Made by a program: the position numbers and the translations under genes. From NCBI GenBank assembly GCA_016987375.1, contig PJRA01000160.1, positions 1,406,355 to 1,434,901 on the forward strand: a stretch of DNA of 28,547 nt, written 5' to 3'. This document shows positions 28,476 to 28,547 of the stretch, one piece after another. A model generated the notes under the pieces. The model did not search any database, had not been told where the DNA came from, and saw only the letters and a program-made list of their open reading frames with translations. The DNA is from Brachionus koreanus. Taxonomy: Eukaryota > Rotifera > Eurotatoria > Ploima > Brachionidae. Numbering within the stretch: the stretch's first letter is position 1; each line of letters begins with the position of its first letter.

Positions 28476-28547
28476 ATGGACGATGTAATATCAATAAGTT
28501 CAGATGAAGAAAATCTCGAGAGAAACATCGATGAAACTGATTTTATC
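28476..28547 (+). CDS. N-terminus of an unidentified gene with a SUMO-interaction-like motif (partial)
   Basis: ATG 28476 in good context (GAAAAATGG) opens 24 codons that run off the window: MDDVISISSDEENLERNI followed by DETDFI. The frame is open to the edge. VISI followed by SSDEE fits the consensus of a phospho-regulated SUMO-interaction motif (hydrophobic core, then Ser and acidic residues), so a nuclear protein is likely, but the family cannot be named from 24 residues. Confidence 0.55.
   Translation, partial: MDDVISISSDEENLERNIDETDFI

Overview
This is nuclear DNA of an AT-rich, intron-containing invertebrate animal. The evidence is five genes with clear metazoan orthologues, GT-AG introns mostly 49-68 nt long with a few of 0.8-1.9 kb, the standard genetic code, Asn/Ser/Lys-rich proteins and long A/T runs. 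My best guess is a rotifer of the Brachionus type, judged from base composition, intron size and gene style. No search was run, so the taxon is inference.

Layout from left to right. 1-2640: AT-rich sequence and a decayed, 5'-truncated non-LTR retrotransposon on the minus strand. 2784-3610: an 81-bp inverted repeat, one arm of which lies inside a frameshifted coding remnant. 4241-7787 (+): a two-exon BCL11-type zinc-finger transcription factor. 8868-15542 (-): an 11-exon DOT1L H3K79 methyltransferase. 15543-19554: repeat-rich intergenic DNA. 19555-25271 (-): BTAF1/Mot1, the Snf2-family ATPase that removes TBP from DNA, split only by one tiny first exon. 26473-27144 (-): a DNAJC30-like mitochondrial J protein. 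27527-28178 (-): an RNF185/RNF5-like membrane RING E3 ligase in three exons. 28476 to the right edge (+): the start of another gene, head-to-head with the RING gene.

The exon structures were rebuilt by hand from reading frame, splice sites and remembered similarity to human orthologues. They agree in phase at every junction. Three neighbouring genes (BCL11, DOT1L, BTAF1) are chromatin or transcription regulators, but they are separate transcription units and nothing shows co-regulation.

The noncoding DNA is more structured than it first appears. It holds a 390-bp MITE-like element with perfect 14-bp terminal inverted repeats starting at TTAA (piggyBac-like) inside DOT1L intron 1, a nearly identical 97/98-bp repeat placed twice in DOT1L introns, and at least four foldback pairs (arms about 40-90 bp, spacers about 0.1-0.5 kb), one inside the BCL11 intron. 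The genes themselves are conventional; the main curiosities are the missing central finger pair of BCL11, a 22-residue insertion in the DOT1L catalytic core, and the density of foldback DNA.
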